Shown: positions 16,194 through 25,132 of the stretch, in pieces
Layout of the letters: every line of letters begins with the position of its first letter
Position numbering within the stretch: position 1 is the first letter of the stretch
NCBI GenBank assembly: GCA_965277535.1
Contig: OZ255825.1
Span: forward strand, 2,418,001 to 2,482,000
Length of the DNA stretch: 64,000 nt
From: Ilyomonas sp965277535
GTDB lineage: Bacteria > Bacteroidota > Bacteroidia > Chitinophagales > Chitinophagaceae
Reading direction: 5' to 3'
Made by a program: the position numbers and the translations under genes
Notes under the pieces: model-generated
Databases searched by the model: none
Told to the model about the DNA's origin: nothing
Seen by the model: the letters and a program-made list of their open reading frames with translations, nothing else

Positions 16194-19100
16194 TTATTTT
16201 TTGATTAAACTGATTTTTACCGGAGTATCGTTAATTTCAATTTCAGTTCCTCCATTTGGTAAGGGCACCCAATTGATTGAATCGGCTAAAATTTCCGCGC
16301 AAATATAATTCTTAAATTGATTGATAGATTTTCTTAACTTTTCGTTGTTTTCTATCTCTACATCAATTCTATCGGTTACATAAAAATCGGCTTCTTTCCG
16401 CAAATTTTGCACACGGTTGATAAACTCACGGGCATCACCTTCACTTTTTAATTCTTCGGTTAGTTCGATATCTAACGCAACGGTTAGCAAGCCTTTACTG
16501 GCAATGCTCCAGCCCGGAATGTCTTCGGCAATCACTTCCACTTCTGAATGTAAAATGGAATAGTTCTGTCTATTAATCAAAAGATCAATGCTGCCTTCCT
16601 TTTCCAATTGGTGAATGGCAGCCTGGTCTAAATTTGTTAGTATTGACGCTGCACTTTTCATGTTGACACCCAGTTTTGCGCCCAGCTTTTTAAAGTTAGG
16701 TTTGAGGGTTTTATGAACCAATCCATTGGTGCTGGTAATGTATTCAACCTTTTTGATGTTTACTTCCGATTTAATTAAATCTTCTACTTTTTGCAGTTGA
16801 TGTTTCATATTGGCATTCAGTATCGGAACCAATATTTTTTGCAATGGCTGGCGCACTTTAATGTTCACTTTTTTGCGCAGCGATAGTACGAGCGAACAAA
16901 TATCCTGTGCCAACTGCATTCGTTCTTCCAATTGAAGATCAATGGCAGAAGCGTTGGCAACCGGAAAATCGGCGTGATGCACTGAAGCGAAAGCCTCTTT
17001 TTTGGTTACTTCGTTCAACTGCTTATAAACCGCATCGCTGAAAAACGGTGAGATAGGCGCCATCAGTTTTGTAAGCGTTATCAAACATTCGTACAAGGTT
17101 TGATAAGCACAGATTTTATCGTGTTCATAATCGCCTTTCCAGAAGCGGCGACGGCAGAGGCGCACATACCAGTTGCTTAATTGCTCATCTACAAATTCTT
17201 CAATGGCACGTCCGGCAATGGTTGGCTCATAATCGTTCATTGCGGCGGTTACTTTTTGCACCAATGTATGTAAGGCCGATAAAATCCAGCGGTCAATTTC
17301 AGGACGTTCGTGAATGGCGATGTATTTTTCGGCAAAAACAAACCCATCCACATTGGCATACAAAGCAAAGAATTGATAAATGTTATACAACGTGCCGAAG
17401 AACTTGCGCTGCACTTCCTGGATGCCTGCGGTGTTGAATTTCAGATTGTCCCACGGCGATGCATTGGTTATCAGATACCAGCGCGTAGCGTCGGCGCCAA
17501 ACGTAGCGATGGTTTCAAACGGATTGACAACATTGCCCAGCCGCTTGCTCATCTTCTCACCATTTTTATCCAAAACCAAACCGTTGGACACAACCGTTTT
17601 GTAAGCTACACTATCGAACAGCATCACTGCCAAAGCATGAAGCGTATAAAACCAGCCGCGCGTTTGGTCAACACCTTCGGCAATAAAATCAGCAGGAAAG
17701 GCTTTGCGCCCGTCAATCGCATCTTTGTTTTCAAACGGATAATGCCATTGCGCATACGGCATGGCGCCGCTGTCAAACCAAACATCAATCAAGTCAGATA
17801 CTCGGTAAAGAATGGTATGCTGTTTATGAACAAAACCAACATTATCAATTTCAGGTTTATGAAGATCTAACTCAGAAAGAATATTATTATCAATCTCATT
17901 ATAAAATCCATCTAAAAGATTAAAAGTAATATTTCCATTACCTAAATCTTCCAACTTCAAATTTCCTGATAAAGCCTTGTTTCTAACGTTGTCATAATTA
18001 ATTGGAAACAGTTTAGACATTATTATGTGTTCTTCATCAAGACTTTTTGAGTACTCTTCAATTCTATCTTTTATAATATTTCCACTAACTAAATCATTCT
18101 TTATTTTCTCTAAATCAAAAAAATAACCTTTTAAAATTCTTTGTTCCCCAAATGAAGTTTCATAATTAGTTTCTTTTAATTCTTCTTTTGAACCAATACA
18201 AACCGACAGATTGGGAGTATAGGTTTTATATTCTTCCGGTAAATTATTTAAAGCAAAATCTGTATGACGATTTGATGTTCGCCAAACGGGCAGCGGCGTT
18301 CCCCAGTAGCGGCTGCGGCTCAGGTTCCAGTCCACCATGTTTTCGAGCCAGTTTCCAAACCTGCCTTCGCCGGTGCTTTTGGGTTTCCAGTTGATGGTTT
18401 TGTTCAATTCCACCATGCGATCTTTGCAGGCTGTGGTTTTAATAAACCAGGCATCCAGCGGGTAATACAATACCGGCTTATCGGTGCGCCAGCAATGCGG
18501 ATAGCTGTGCTCATATTTTTCAACTTTAAAAGCGCGGTTTTCCTTTTTTAATTTTACGCAGATATCAACGTTCACGTCCACATAGTTCGGATCGCTGGTG
18601 TAATCTTTTACATAGCGGTTGCTGAACTCGCCCAAGCCATCTACAAACTTTCCCTGCCGGTCAACCATGGTTAAAATGCCGATGTCGTATTTCTTTCCTA
18701 CGCGAAAGTCATCGGCACCAAAAGCAGGCGCGGTATGCACAATGCCGGTACCATCTTCGGTGGTTACAAAATCGCCGAGAAGAACGCGGAAAGGATCGCC
18801 GCCGCTCTTTTCGGGCGCATTGGCTTCGTAAGGAAGGAGCTGTTCGTAGCGGCATTCTTCTATTTCTAACCCTGTAAACCGGGCAAGAATAGTCCAAGTT
18901 GCTATCTTTCCTTTTGCCTGTAACATTTTAAAAGCTTCGTTATCAGACATAAGAGGCGCAGGTACTTCTAATGCCAATAAAGATTGATTTTGAGCATCAC
19001 CGACTTGGACATTTTTTTTATCTTTTTCGTCTATTGAAAACCACTGTGTAAATAACGTTTTGGCAAGAATCACATTGATAGGAAGATGTGTGTAAGGATT

Positions 19101-19907
19101 GAATGTTTTTACCAACACATACTCAATATTACTTCCAACAGTCAATCCGAGGTTAGAAGGCAATGTCCACGGCGTTGTTGTCCAGGCAAGAAAGAAAATA
19201 TCAGAAGAAAAATTGGTATCAAGAGATGAAAACAAAAAATCCGATTTCTCATTTTTGATTGCCTTAAACATGGCAACGCAACTCGTATCTTTTACATCGC
19301 GGTAGCAACCCGGTTGGTTTAACTCGTGCGAACTCAAACCCGTGCCAGCAGCTGGTGAATACGGCTGAATGGACACACTTTCGTACAGCAAACCTTTTTT
19401 GTACAGTTCCTTCAACAGCCACCAGAGCGATTCGATGTATTCGTTGGTGAATGTAACGTAAGGATTGTTCAAATCAACCCAATACCCCATTTTGGTGGTT
19501 AGATCGTCCCACTCTTTTTTATACCGCAGTACCACTTCGCGGCATTTTTGGTTGTATTCTTCAACCGAAATTTTTTTGCCAATGTCTTCTTTGGTTATGC
19601 CCAATTCTTTTTCAACGCCCAGTTCCACCGGCAATCCATGTGTGTCCCAGCCGCCTTTGCGTTGTACTTGGAAGCCTTGCATGGTTTTATATCGGCACAC
19701 TAAGTCTTTCAATGTGCGTGAAATCACATGATGAATGCCGGGCATACCGTTGGCAGAAGGCGGACCTTCGTAAAATACAAACGGCTCGGCGCCATCACGA
19801 AGCGAAACGCTTTTTTCAAAGGCATCTTCTTTTTTCCATTTTGCCAATACTTCTGCCTCGATAGAAGGCAAATTCAACCCCAAAAATTCTTTATATTTTA
19901 CAGCCAT
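16194..19907 (-). CDS. ileS: isoleucyl-tRNA synthetase
   Basis: A 1237-aa class I synthetase. The HIGH element is GMPGIHHV near residue 57, the editing (CP1) domain has WTTTPWTLPSNLGL, and the KMSKS loop reads GEKMSKRLGN. It charges tRNA-Ile and clears misactivated valine. It is about 80-120 residues longer than the Bacteroidota proteins I know. The extra length sits in two AT-rich stretches: about residues 205-325 in the editing domain, and about 555-690 between YWGTPLPVWR and DLIDVWFDSG. The start is supported by a TAACTTTG box at 19933-19940. An iterated motif copy is inside (17332-17342). Confidence 0.96.
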   Translation of the reverse strand: MAVKYKEFLGLNLPSIEAEVLAKWKKEDAFEKSVSLRDGAEPFVFYEGPPSANGMPGIHHVISRTLKDLVCRYKTMQGFQVQRKGGWDTHGLPVELGVEKELGITKEDIGKKISVEEYNQKCREVVLRYKKEWDDLTTKMGYWVDLNNPYVTFTNEYIESLWWLLKELYKKGLLYESVSIQPYSPAAGTGLSSHELNQPGCYRDVKDTSCVAMFKAIKNEKSDFLFSSLDTNFSSDIFFLAWTTTPWTLPSNLGLTVGSNIEYVLVKTFNPYTHLPINVILAKTLFTQWFSIDEKDKKNVQVGDAQNQSLLALEVPAPLMSDNEAFKMLQAKGKIATWTILARFTGLEIEECRYEQLLPYEANAPEKSGGDPFRVLLGDFVTTEDGTGIVHTAPAFGADDFRVGKKYDIGILTMVDRQGKFVDGLGEFSNRYVKDYTSDPNYVDVNVDICVKLKKENRAFKVEKYEHSYPHCWRTDKPVLYYPLDAWFIKTTACKDRMVELNKTINWKPKSTGEGRFGNWLENMVDWNLSRSRYWGTPLPVWRTSNRHTDFALNNLPEEYKTYTPNLSVCIGSKEELKETNYETSFGEQRILKGYFFDLEKIKNDLVSGNIIKDRIEEYSKSLDEEHIIMSKLFPINYDNVRNKALSGNLKLEDLGNGNITFNLLDGFYNEIDNNILSELDLHKPEIDNVGFVHKQHTILYRVSDLIDVWFDSGAMPYAQWHYPFENKDAIDGRKAFPADFIAEGVDQTRGWFYTLHALAVMLFDSVAYKTVVSNGLVLDKNGEKMSKRLGNVVNPFETIATFGADATRWYLITNASPWDNLKFNTAGIQEVQRKFFGTLYNIYQFFALYANVDGFVFAEKYIAIHERPEIDRWILSALHTLVQKVTAAMNDYEPTIAGRAIEEFVDEQLSNWYVRLCRRRFWKGDYEHDKICAYQTLYECLITLTKLMAPISPFFSDAVYKQLNEVTKKEAFASVHHADFPVANASAIDLQLEERMQLAQDICSLVLSLRKKVNIKVRQPLQKILVPILNANMKHQLQKVEDLIKSEVNIKKVEYITSTNGLVHKTLKPNFKKLGAKLGVNMKSAASILTNLDQAAIHQLEKEGSIDLLINRQNYSILHSEVEVIAEDIPGWSIASKGLLTVALDIELTEELKSEGDAREFINRVQNLRKEADFYVTDRIDVEIENNEKLRKSINQFKNYICAEILADSINWVPLPNGGTEIEINDTPVKISLIKK

Positions 19908-19932
19908 GCAAGTGTGCGTTTATAAAAGGCTG

Positions 19933-19940
19933 CAAAGTTA
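19933..19940 (-). promoter_or_regulatory. -7 box for ileS
   Basis: TAACTTTG on the minus strand fits TAnnTTTG, 25 nt before the ileS ATG. The -33 TTG is not clear at 19-bp spacing. The rest of the 19908-20191 gap holds one iterated motif copy (20071-20081) and the tRNA-His promoter, with no gene seen. Confidence 0.45.
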
Positions 19941-20170
19941 GATAAAAACAAAAAGGTAAGTAAACCCTTGAAATGTTAAGTAGTGTTCATTTTATAATAG
20001 GTACTTCGTCATTCTGCACCACTTATCCCGATTCATCGGTAAAGCCGTCTGCAAGCATTGTAAAATATGTGCAAAACCAAACGGCGGCATCTATAGAATT
20101 ACAAGATGGAGTAACCTACAGATGAATATTTAAAATTCAACAGCACTTCTTTTTCTTATCCAAAAAGATT

Positions 20171-20178
20171 TACATTTG
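20171..20178 (+). promoter_or_regulatory. -7 box for tRNA-His
   Basis: TACATTTG matches TAnnTTTG and lies 13 nt before the tRNA 5' end. A T-rich stretch sits at the -33 position. Confidence 0.5.
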
Positions 20179-20191
20179 CAGCCCATAAAAT

Positions 20192-20269
<78 letters not shown>

Positions 20270-20274
20270 AAATG

Positions 20275-20310
20275 AAAGCCTTGTAAATGCTGAATTTGCA
20301 AGGCTTTTTT
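20275..20310 (+). terminator. intrinsic terminator after tRNA-His
   Basis: The stem AAAGCCTTG (20275-20283) pairs with CAAGGCTTT (20299-20307), extended inward by AAAT/ATTT with one mismatch, and is followed by a T run. Confidence 0.85.
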
Positions 20311-20324
20311 GGTGAGTAAATGCT

Positions 20325-20876
20325 ATGAAATCATCCTTTTTTATTTTTGCGATGCCTTTTGTTTTTGCAGGAATTGGCTGGCTGATTGCGAAACTGGTAG
20401 TTGCTATTTATATTTCATTGGTAGTGAAAAAAAAGGCTGATATCGGCAATGCCATTGGCAACTATATAGAACAACAATCTTCTTTTGCTGATATTGAGCA
20501 ACGCCTCACCGAACCGGCCACCATTGAAGCCATTTTGCCTTTTGCCGAACAGCACATTGACGAATTCTTGCGTAAAAAATTACCCGCGGCCATGCCAATG
20601 CTGGCAATGTTCATCTCCGACAAGCTGGTGGCTGATATGAAAGCCATTTTTATGAATGAATTAAAAGAATTGTTTCCTGTCATCATTCAGCAATATCTTA
20701 CCAATGTAAAAAAAAGCACCAACATCAAAGCCATCGTATGGGCAAAATTGAATGCTTTTTCTTTCTCTACAATTCAAACATTTCTGAAAAGACAATTGTG
20801 CGTGGTGGAGTATGCTTGTGCTGCCACCGGTTTTGTATGCGGTTGTTTATACATTTTCTTAACACTGCTTGCCTAA
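20325..20876 (+). CDS. small membrane protein, distant DUF445-like
   Basis: A 183-aa protein with a transmembrane helix near each end (about 5-34, FFIFAMPFVFAGIGWLIAK; and about 160-182, ending FLTLLA) and a helical, charged middle with TEPATIEAILPFAEQHIDEFL. The N-terminal IGW-x-AK pattern and the short repeat of amphipathic helices recall DUF445 membrane proteins, but the protein is about half of the usual length, so this is tentative. It is a single gene after tRNA-His. An iterated motif copy encodes FVFA (20358-20368). Confidence 0.7.
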   Translation: MKSSFFIFAMPFVFAGIGWLIAKLVVAIYISLVVKKKADIGNAIGNYIEQQSSFADIEQRLTEPATIEAILPFAEQHIDEFLRKKLPAAMPMLAMFISDKLVADMKAIFMNELKELFPVIIQQYLTNVKKSTNIKAIVWAKLNAFSFSTIQTFLKRQLCVVEYACAATGFVCGCLYIFLTLLA

Positions 20877-20957
20877 CAGAATGCCCTTATAGCCGATAAT
20901 TTTTATCCCATCGCCTTTACGCAAAGACATTTGCAGCGGTTTGCCTTTTTCTTGCAT
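20859..20957 (-). CDS. possible 32-aa small protein
   Basis: A tiny ORF, MQEKGKPLQMSLRKGDGIKI then IGYKGILLGKQC, ending at TAA 20859 and overlapping the 3' end of the convergent membrane-protein gene by 18 nt. The composition (K/G/L with KPLQMSLRKGD) looks like a real protein and not random sequence. I recognise no family. It could instead be the remnant of a longer gene. Confidence 0.3.
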   Translation of the reverse strand: MQEKGKPLQMSLRKGDGIKIIGYKGILLGKQC

Positions 20958-21043
20958 ACTACTTGCTTAATTGTGATTATTTGCAATGGTTGCCCGGTTT
21001 TATTTTACCGCAAAAACAAATCTTTAGCTTCAATAAACTTAGT

Positions 21044-23668
21044 ATGAAACTTATCTTTTTACTTTTTACTTTATTTCTTTTTGTTCACCTTTCGTATGCA
21101 CAACCTCCGGCCGGCGGTAACAGAACTTTTGGCAATGGCAATTTTACTGCTGCTGCCAATGGCCATTTTTATGGTAAGATAGTGGACAACAAAACCAACA
21201 AAGGATTGAATGGCGCTACTGTTCAGTTGGTTAGAGTAACAAAAGACAGCGCCGGAAGTGCACGTGAAATTCCTATTTCAGCAGGGTTTACCGCTACCAA
21301 CGGTGATTTTAGTTTTGATAATGTACCTACGCGTACACCTGTTACTTTGCGGGTTAGCAACATAGGTTATGCAGATGTTTCGCGGACGGTTAGCTTCGAC
21401 CCGGGGAGCACTGATAAAGATTTGGGTAATATAAAACTGGCGCAATCGGCAACTGCATTGGCGGGTGTAACAGTTACTTCAACAAAACCATTTTTTGAAA
21501 TGGGAGTTGACAGAAAAGTGTTTAACGTAGATAAAAACATTGTTACCACCGGGCAAACTGCTACCGAAGTAATGAAGCAAATACCTTCGTTGAACGTAGA
21601 TGTGGATGGCAATGTAACGCTCAGAAACGCAACACCTACCATTTTTGTGGATGGCCGGCCTACTACACTTACACTTGACCAGATACCAGCCGATATTATT
21701 GACAGAGTTGAAATTGTAACCAACCCTTCAGCCAAATATGATGCTTCGGGTGGCAATGCCGGTATTTTAAATATTGTGCTGAAGAAAAACCGTCAAACAG
21801 GTTATAACGGAAATATACGCGCCGGCGTTGATTCGCGGGGAAGAATCAATACGGGGTTGGATTTGAGCCTGCGTCAAAACAAATTTAATTTTTCACTCAG
21901 CGGCAACCTCAATCAGCGTAAATCTATTTATACAACCAATGTAACCCGAAATAATTATTATGCAGGTAATACAAGCCAAATTAACCAAAACACAGATGGC
22001 AAAAGCCCGGGTGAGTTTAAATTTTTAAGAGCTGGTATTGATTATTTTGTTGACAACAGAAACACAGTCAGTTTTTATGGTAGCTATGTAAACGGTAGTT
22101 TTAATACAGACGAAAACCAAACCATTGACAGCACTTTAGGAGGCTCGCTGATTACCCAAAGCTTACGCACTGCCATTACCGACAGAAATTTTCACAATTT
22201 TGGCGGACAATTCAGCTACAAACACAATTTTGCAAAAAACGGACATGATATTACGGCTGATTTCAATTACAACTCCAGCAAGAACAATTCGCCTGGTAAC
22301 TACATAACCAACTATTACGATGTATCGGGCGTGCAGAAATACAATCCTTATTTGCAAGAGGTAAATACAAGCGGTTACAACCATTTTACCACCGGACAAA
22401 TTGATTATGAAAATCCAATTACCGATAAAATGAAAATAGAAGCCGGTGGACGTGCTGCCATCCGTGATTTTTTAAATGAGAACAATCAGTTTTATTCATT
22501 CAGTAAAGATGGCCCACTTGTTCCATTGCCCAATATTAGTAGTCAGTATAAATACAGCGATCAGGTATATGCAGCTTATGCTACTTATAGTTTAAAAACA
22601 ACAAAATGGAATTACCAGTTAGGGTTGCGTGCGGAAAGCTCAGCTTATAACGGAACGTTGCTTGGTAAAGATTCTTCGTTCAAAATCAACTATCCCATCA
22701 GCTTGTTTCCGAGTGCTTTTATCACTTACCGGATAGCCGACGGTCAGGATTTTCAGGCCAATTATTCACGCCGGATCAATCGCCCGAGTTTCTGGCAATT
22801 GCTGCCGTTTATTGACAATACCGACCCGTTGAATTTAACCATCGGCAATCCAAATTTACGCCCATCGTTTACCAACTCGTTTGAAGTAAACTATAGTTAT
22901 CTGTACGGAAGAGGTAACAATCTTTTAATTTCAGCTTATTATAAACACAGTACAGACTTAGTTACCAATTATTCGTACATAGGTCCTAATCCTGATACGA
23001 CTATTAATAAATCCGACAGCGTTAACTTCTTCACGTATGCCAATGCGCAAAGCAGCAGCGCATACGGTTTGGAAATTACCAACCGGATTACCATTGCTAA
23101 ATTTTGGGATTTGACTGCTAACATTAATTTCTTCAATTCAAAAATTGAAGGCGGCAGCGATTTGAAAGGCGTGGTAGCAACGCAGCAGCTTTGGAGCTAT
23201 TTTGCCAAGCTGAACAACAACTTTAAATTCAAACATGGCTATTCTATTCAGTTGTCGGCCAATTACCAGTCGAAAACCGTGTTGCCGGCTTCTTCGGGCA
23301 GTGCCCGTAACGGTGGTGGCGGTGGCGGTGGATGGGGCGGACCTTCAGCATCGGCACAAGGCTATACTTACCCCAATTATGTTTTCGATGCTGCCGTTCG
23401 CAAAGAATGGGATTTCAAAAAAGGAAGAGTGTTAGCGGCTACCATCAGCATTAACGATTTCGCCCGCACATTTGTTTATAAAACCTATTCTGAATTCGAT
23501 AGATCAGCCACTGATTATTTCAATCAAATCTCATGGCGGCGTAGAGATCCACAGGTGCTAAGGTTTAATATCAACTACCGTTTTGGTAAATTTGATACTA
23601 ACTTATTCAAGCGCAAAGCGAACACCAATGCCGATCCTGCCGGAACAGATACGATTAACCCTGGATGA
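21044..23668 (+). CDS. TonB-dependent receptor, outer-membrane beta-barrel family
   Basis: An 874-aa protein from ATG 21044, chosen because a signal peptide follows (MKLIFLLFTLFLFVHLSYAQ); an in-frame upstream ATG at 20963 would bury it. Next come a carboxypeptidase-regulatory-like domain (about 40-125, NKGLNGATVQLVR ... GNIKLAQSATAL), a plug domain (EVMKQIPSLNVDVDGNVTLR ... RVEIVTNPSAKYDASGGNAG, in parts), and a 22-strand-type barrel ending RFNINYRFGKFD. It belongs to the outer membrane protein beta-barrel family with no SusD partner nearby, so it is not a canonical polysaccharide locus. The substrate is unknown. A Gly-rich loop (RNGGGGGGGWGG) lies near 775. The stop is followed directly by the iterated motif. 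Confidence 0.9.
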   Translation: MKLIFLLFTLFLFVHLSYAQPPAGGNRTFGNGNFTAAANGHFYGKIVDNKTNKGLNGATVQLVRVTKDSAGSAREIPISAGFTATNGDFSFDNVPTRTPVTLRVSNIGYADVSRTVSFDPGSTDKDLGNIKLAQSATALAGVTVTSTKPFFEMGVDRKVFNVDKNIVTTGQTATEVMKQIPSLNVDVDGNVTLRNATPTIFVDGRPTTLTLDQIPADIIDRVEIVTNPSAKYDASGGNAGILNIVLKKNRQTGYNGNIRAGVDSRGRINTGLDLSLRQNKFNFSLSGNLNQRKSIYTTNVTRNNYYAGNTSQINQNTDGKSPGEFKFLRAGIDYFVDNRNTVSFYGSYVNGSFNTDENQTIDSTLGGSLITQSLRTAITDRNFHNFGGQFSYKHNFAKNGHDITADFNYNSSKNNSPGNYITNYYDVSGVQKYNPYLQEVNTSGYNHFTTGQIDYENPITDKMKIEAGGRAAIRDFLNENNQFYSFSKDGPLVPLPNISSQYKYSDQVYAAYATYSLKTTKWNYQLGLRAESSAYNGTLLGKDSSFKINYPISLFPSAFITYRIADGQDFQANYSRRINRPSFWQLLPFIDNTDPLNLTIGNPNLRPSFTNSFEVNYSYLYGRGNNLLISAYYKHSTDLVTNYSYIGPNPDTTINKSDSVNFFTYANAQSSSAYGLEITNRITIAKFWDLTANINFFNSKIEGGSDLKGVVATQQLWSYFAKLNNNFKFKHGYSIQLSANYQSKTVLPASSGSARNGGGGGGGWGGPSASAQGYTYPNYVFDAAVRKEWDFKKGRVLAATISINDFARTFVYKTYSEFDRSATDYFNQISWRRRDPQVLRFNINYRFGKFDTNLFKRKANTNADPAGTDTINPG

Positions 23669-23685
23669 TTTGTTTTTGCCACAAA

Positions 23686-23792
23686 AAACACGAAGGCGCA
23701 AAGAATAATTTTTATAAAAACGCTGACAGGATTTCAAATCCTGTCAGCGTTTTTATTTATTAATCAATATTATTCTTCGCGCCTTCGTGTTT
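23686..23792. repeat. nested inverted repeat with central CTGACAGG terminator
   Basis: The outer arms (23686-23709 and 23769-23792, core ACACGAAGGCGC) are reverse complements with one mismatch. Inside is a 39-bp near-perfect palindrome (23716-23754, stem AAAAACGCTGACAGGATTT, 1-nt loop) with T runs on both strands. It lies between the convergent receptor gene and the secreted-protein gene and should terminate both. The inner word CTGACAGG recurs in the hairpin at 55091-55123. Confidence 0.85.
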
Positions 23793-23804
23793 CTTGCCGT
23801 AAAA

Positions 23805-24434
23805 TCATTTGAGGAATCCAAAATCAACAATTCGCCTTACATATTTTTTATCCTGCATTACCCATGTTACTTCATAGCTTCCCAGTTCGTCGCGGTTGAG
23901 CATATAAATGTAAACCCGTCTTTTATCGGCACTTTGATACACGCCGGCAAACGTTTTTACTTTAGAACCATCGGTATAAGTAAATGCTGGATTGTACAAA
24001 TCGAAATAAGCGGTTTTCGGAATGGAAACCGAATCGTTATCAATCATCACCTGAATATTGGCGATGTAGTATTTGGGAACTTCGGTGTAACGCCCGTAAT
24101 AAGCTTTGTTATCAATTTTGATCAAATATTTGTCTGAATAAAACAGCTTGTGCTTAGCAGTCTCAAAGTTGCCAGCGCTGATGGTTACGCTGATGCCGCT
24201 GCCTTCGAAGTGAATGCTGTTTTTACTGTAAGCCGTAACAGGTATCGAAGGCAACGGAAGTTTGCCAACACCTTCGTCAATTCCTAACATAGTGAAAGTG
24301 GCAGCATCGCTCCTGATGTCTTTTTCCATCACTTTTTTAAAGTTGTCTCTCCTGCTGCGCAAATCGGGTACATCATCCTGCGCATAGGAGATGAAAAATG
24401 AGAACAGAAATAAGATAAAAACAAACTTGTGCAT
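23805..24434 (-). CDS. secreted protein of unknown function
   Basis: A 209-aa protein from ATG 24434, where a clean signal peptide begins (MHKFVFILFLFSFFISYAQ); the in-frame ATG at 24476 only adds 14 residues ahead of it. The mature part is mixed beta with many Tyr and Lys residues (YYGRYTEVPKYYIANIQVMI). I see no cysteine pair, lipobox or sorting domain. Probably periplasmic. I recognise no family. It is convergent with the receptor gene and not obviously in an operon. Confidence 0.75.
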   Translation of the reverse strand: MHKFVFILFLFSFFISYAQDDVPDLRSRRDNFKKVMEKDIRSDAATFTMLGIDEGVGKLPLPSIPVTAYSKNSIHFEGSGISVTISAGNFETAKHKLFYSDKYLIKIDNKAYYGRYTEVPKYYIANIQVMIDNDSVSIPKTAYFDLYNPAFTYTDGSKVKTFAGVYQSADKRRVYIYMLNRDELGSYEVTWVMQDKKYVRRIVDFGFLK

Positions 24435-24504
24435 GAAATGAATTTGATATAGTAATAAACGAAGTGAGAGGAGCAATCATTTTATGAGATGATGAATAAC
24501 CTGA

Positions 24505-24858
24505 TTAATATTTTCTTTGTCGTACTGTTTGTCCATCATAAACCGTTAAACATCGTTGCGTTTTCAATTTAAAAATAGAAAGAAGGTGATGAGCAATCTG
24601 GGCAGGTTCTTCGGGTGAGTAATTTGTAAGGCGGAGGTATAAAACGCCTTGTTCTGGCTTGTAACCGTGCTTAAAAATTAATTCGCCATAATCTCTGTCA
24701 AAAGTAATAATAAGACGTTGCTCTATTTGTGCGGTACTCATTACCGATTCATCTGAAATACCAAGATTATCTTCTCCAATTGAAATAATATCATAACCCA
24801 TTTTTCTCAACAACAATACACTTGCTTTTAGAAAGTTTTCGTTTGCGAGACGTTTCAT
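24505..24858 (-). CDS. DUF5615 PIN-like toxin
   Basis: A 117-aa protein. The start MKRLANENFLKASVLLLRKMGYD and the central IITFDRDYGELIF match DUF5615 (Mut7-C-type PIN) proteins, where N-terminal Asn/Glu and the central Asp residues are the likely metal ligands of an RNase. It overlaps the DUF433 antitoxin by one base, which is the standard layout of this toxin-antitoxin type. Toxin activity is inferred from the family. Confidence 0.85.
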   Translation of the reverse strand: MKRLANENFLKASVLLLRKMGYDIISIGEDNLGISDESVMSTAQIEQRLIITFDRDYGELIFKHGYKPEQGVLYLRLTNYSPEEPAQIAHHLLSIFKLKTQRCLTVYDGQTVRQRKY

Positions 24859-25097
24859 TAAGCAGACTCTTTAACGGTTCCGGCAAAAAGTCCGTCCTGC
24901 ATACAATCGTACAAGTAAGCAAAAACAGCCTGTAAGCTTTGCTGAGTAAGCCTTGGATAATTATCCAAAATCTGCTGTTCCGTCCAGCCTTGCGCCAAAA
25001 GATTCACCACATGTTCTAAAGAAATGCGCGTACTTCTTAAAGTAGGTTTTCCTATCAACACAGCCGGATCGGCAATAATAAACTCTCTCCAGTTCAT
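24858..25097 (-). CDS. DUF433 antitoxin
   Basis: A 79-aa protein with the DUF433 blocks ADPAVLIGKPTLRSTRIS, VVNLLAQGWTEQQILDNYPRL (in parts) and LQAVFAYLYD. DUF433 proteins pair with DUF5615 toxins and are thought to neutralise them and repress the operon through a small helix-turn-helix. A TAATTTTG box at 25102-25109 ends 4 nt before the ATG, so the message may be leaderless. Confidence 0.85.
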   Translation of the reverse strand: MNWREFIIADPAVLIGKPTLRSTRISLEHVVNLLAQGWTEQQILDNYPRLTQQSLQAVFAYLYDCMQDGLFAGTVKESA

Positions 25098-25101
25098 ACT
25101 T

Positions 25102-25109
25102 CAAAATTA
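25102..25109 (-). promoter_or_regulatory. -7 box abutting DUF433 start
   Basis: TAATTTTG (minus) fits TAnnTTTG; 4 nt separate it from the ATG at 25097. The iterated motif copy at 25120-25130 contributes a TTG at about the -33 position (17-bp spacing). Confidence 0.45.
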
Positions 25110-25132
25110 AATTTTTTGTGCAAAACCAAACC

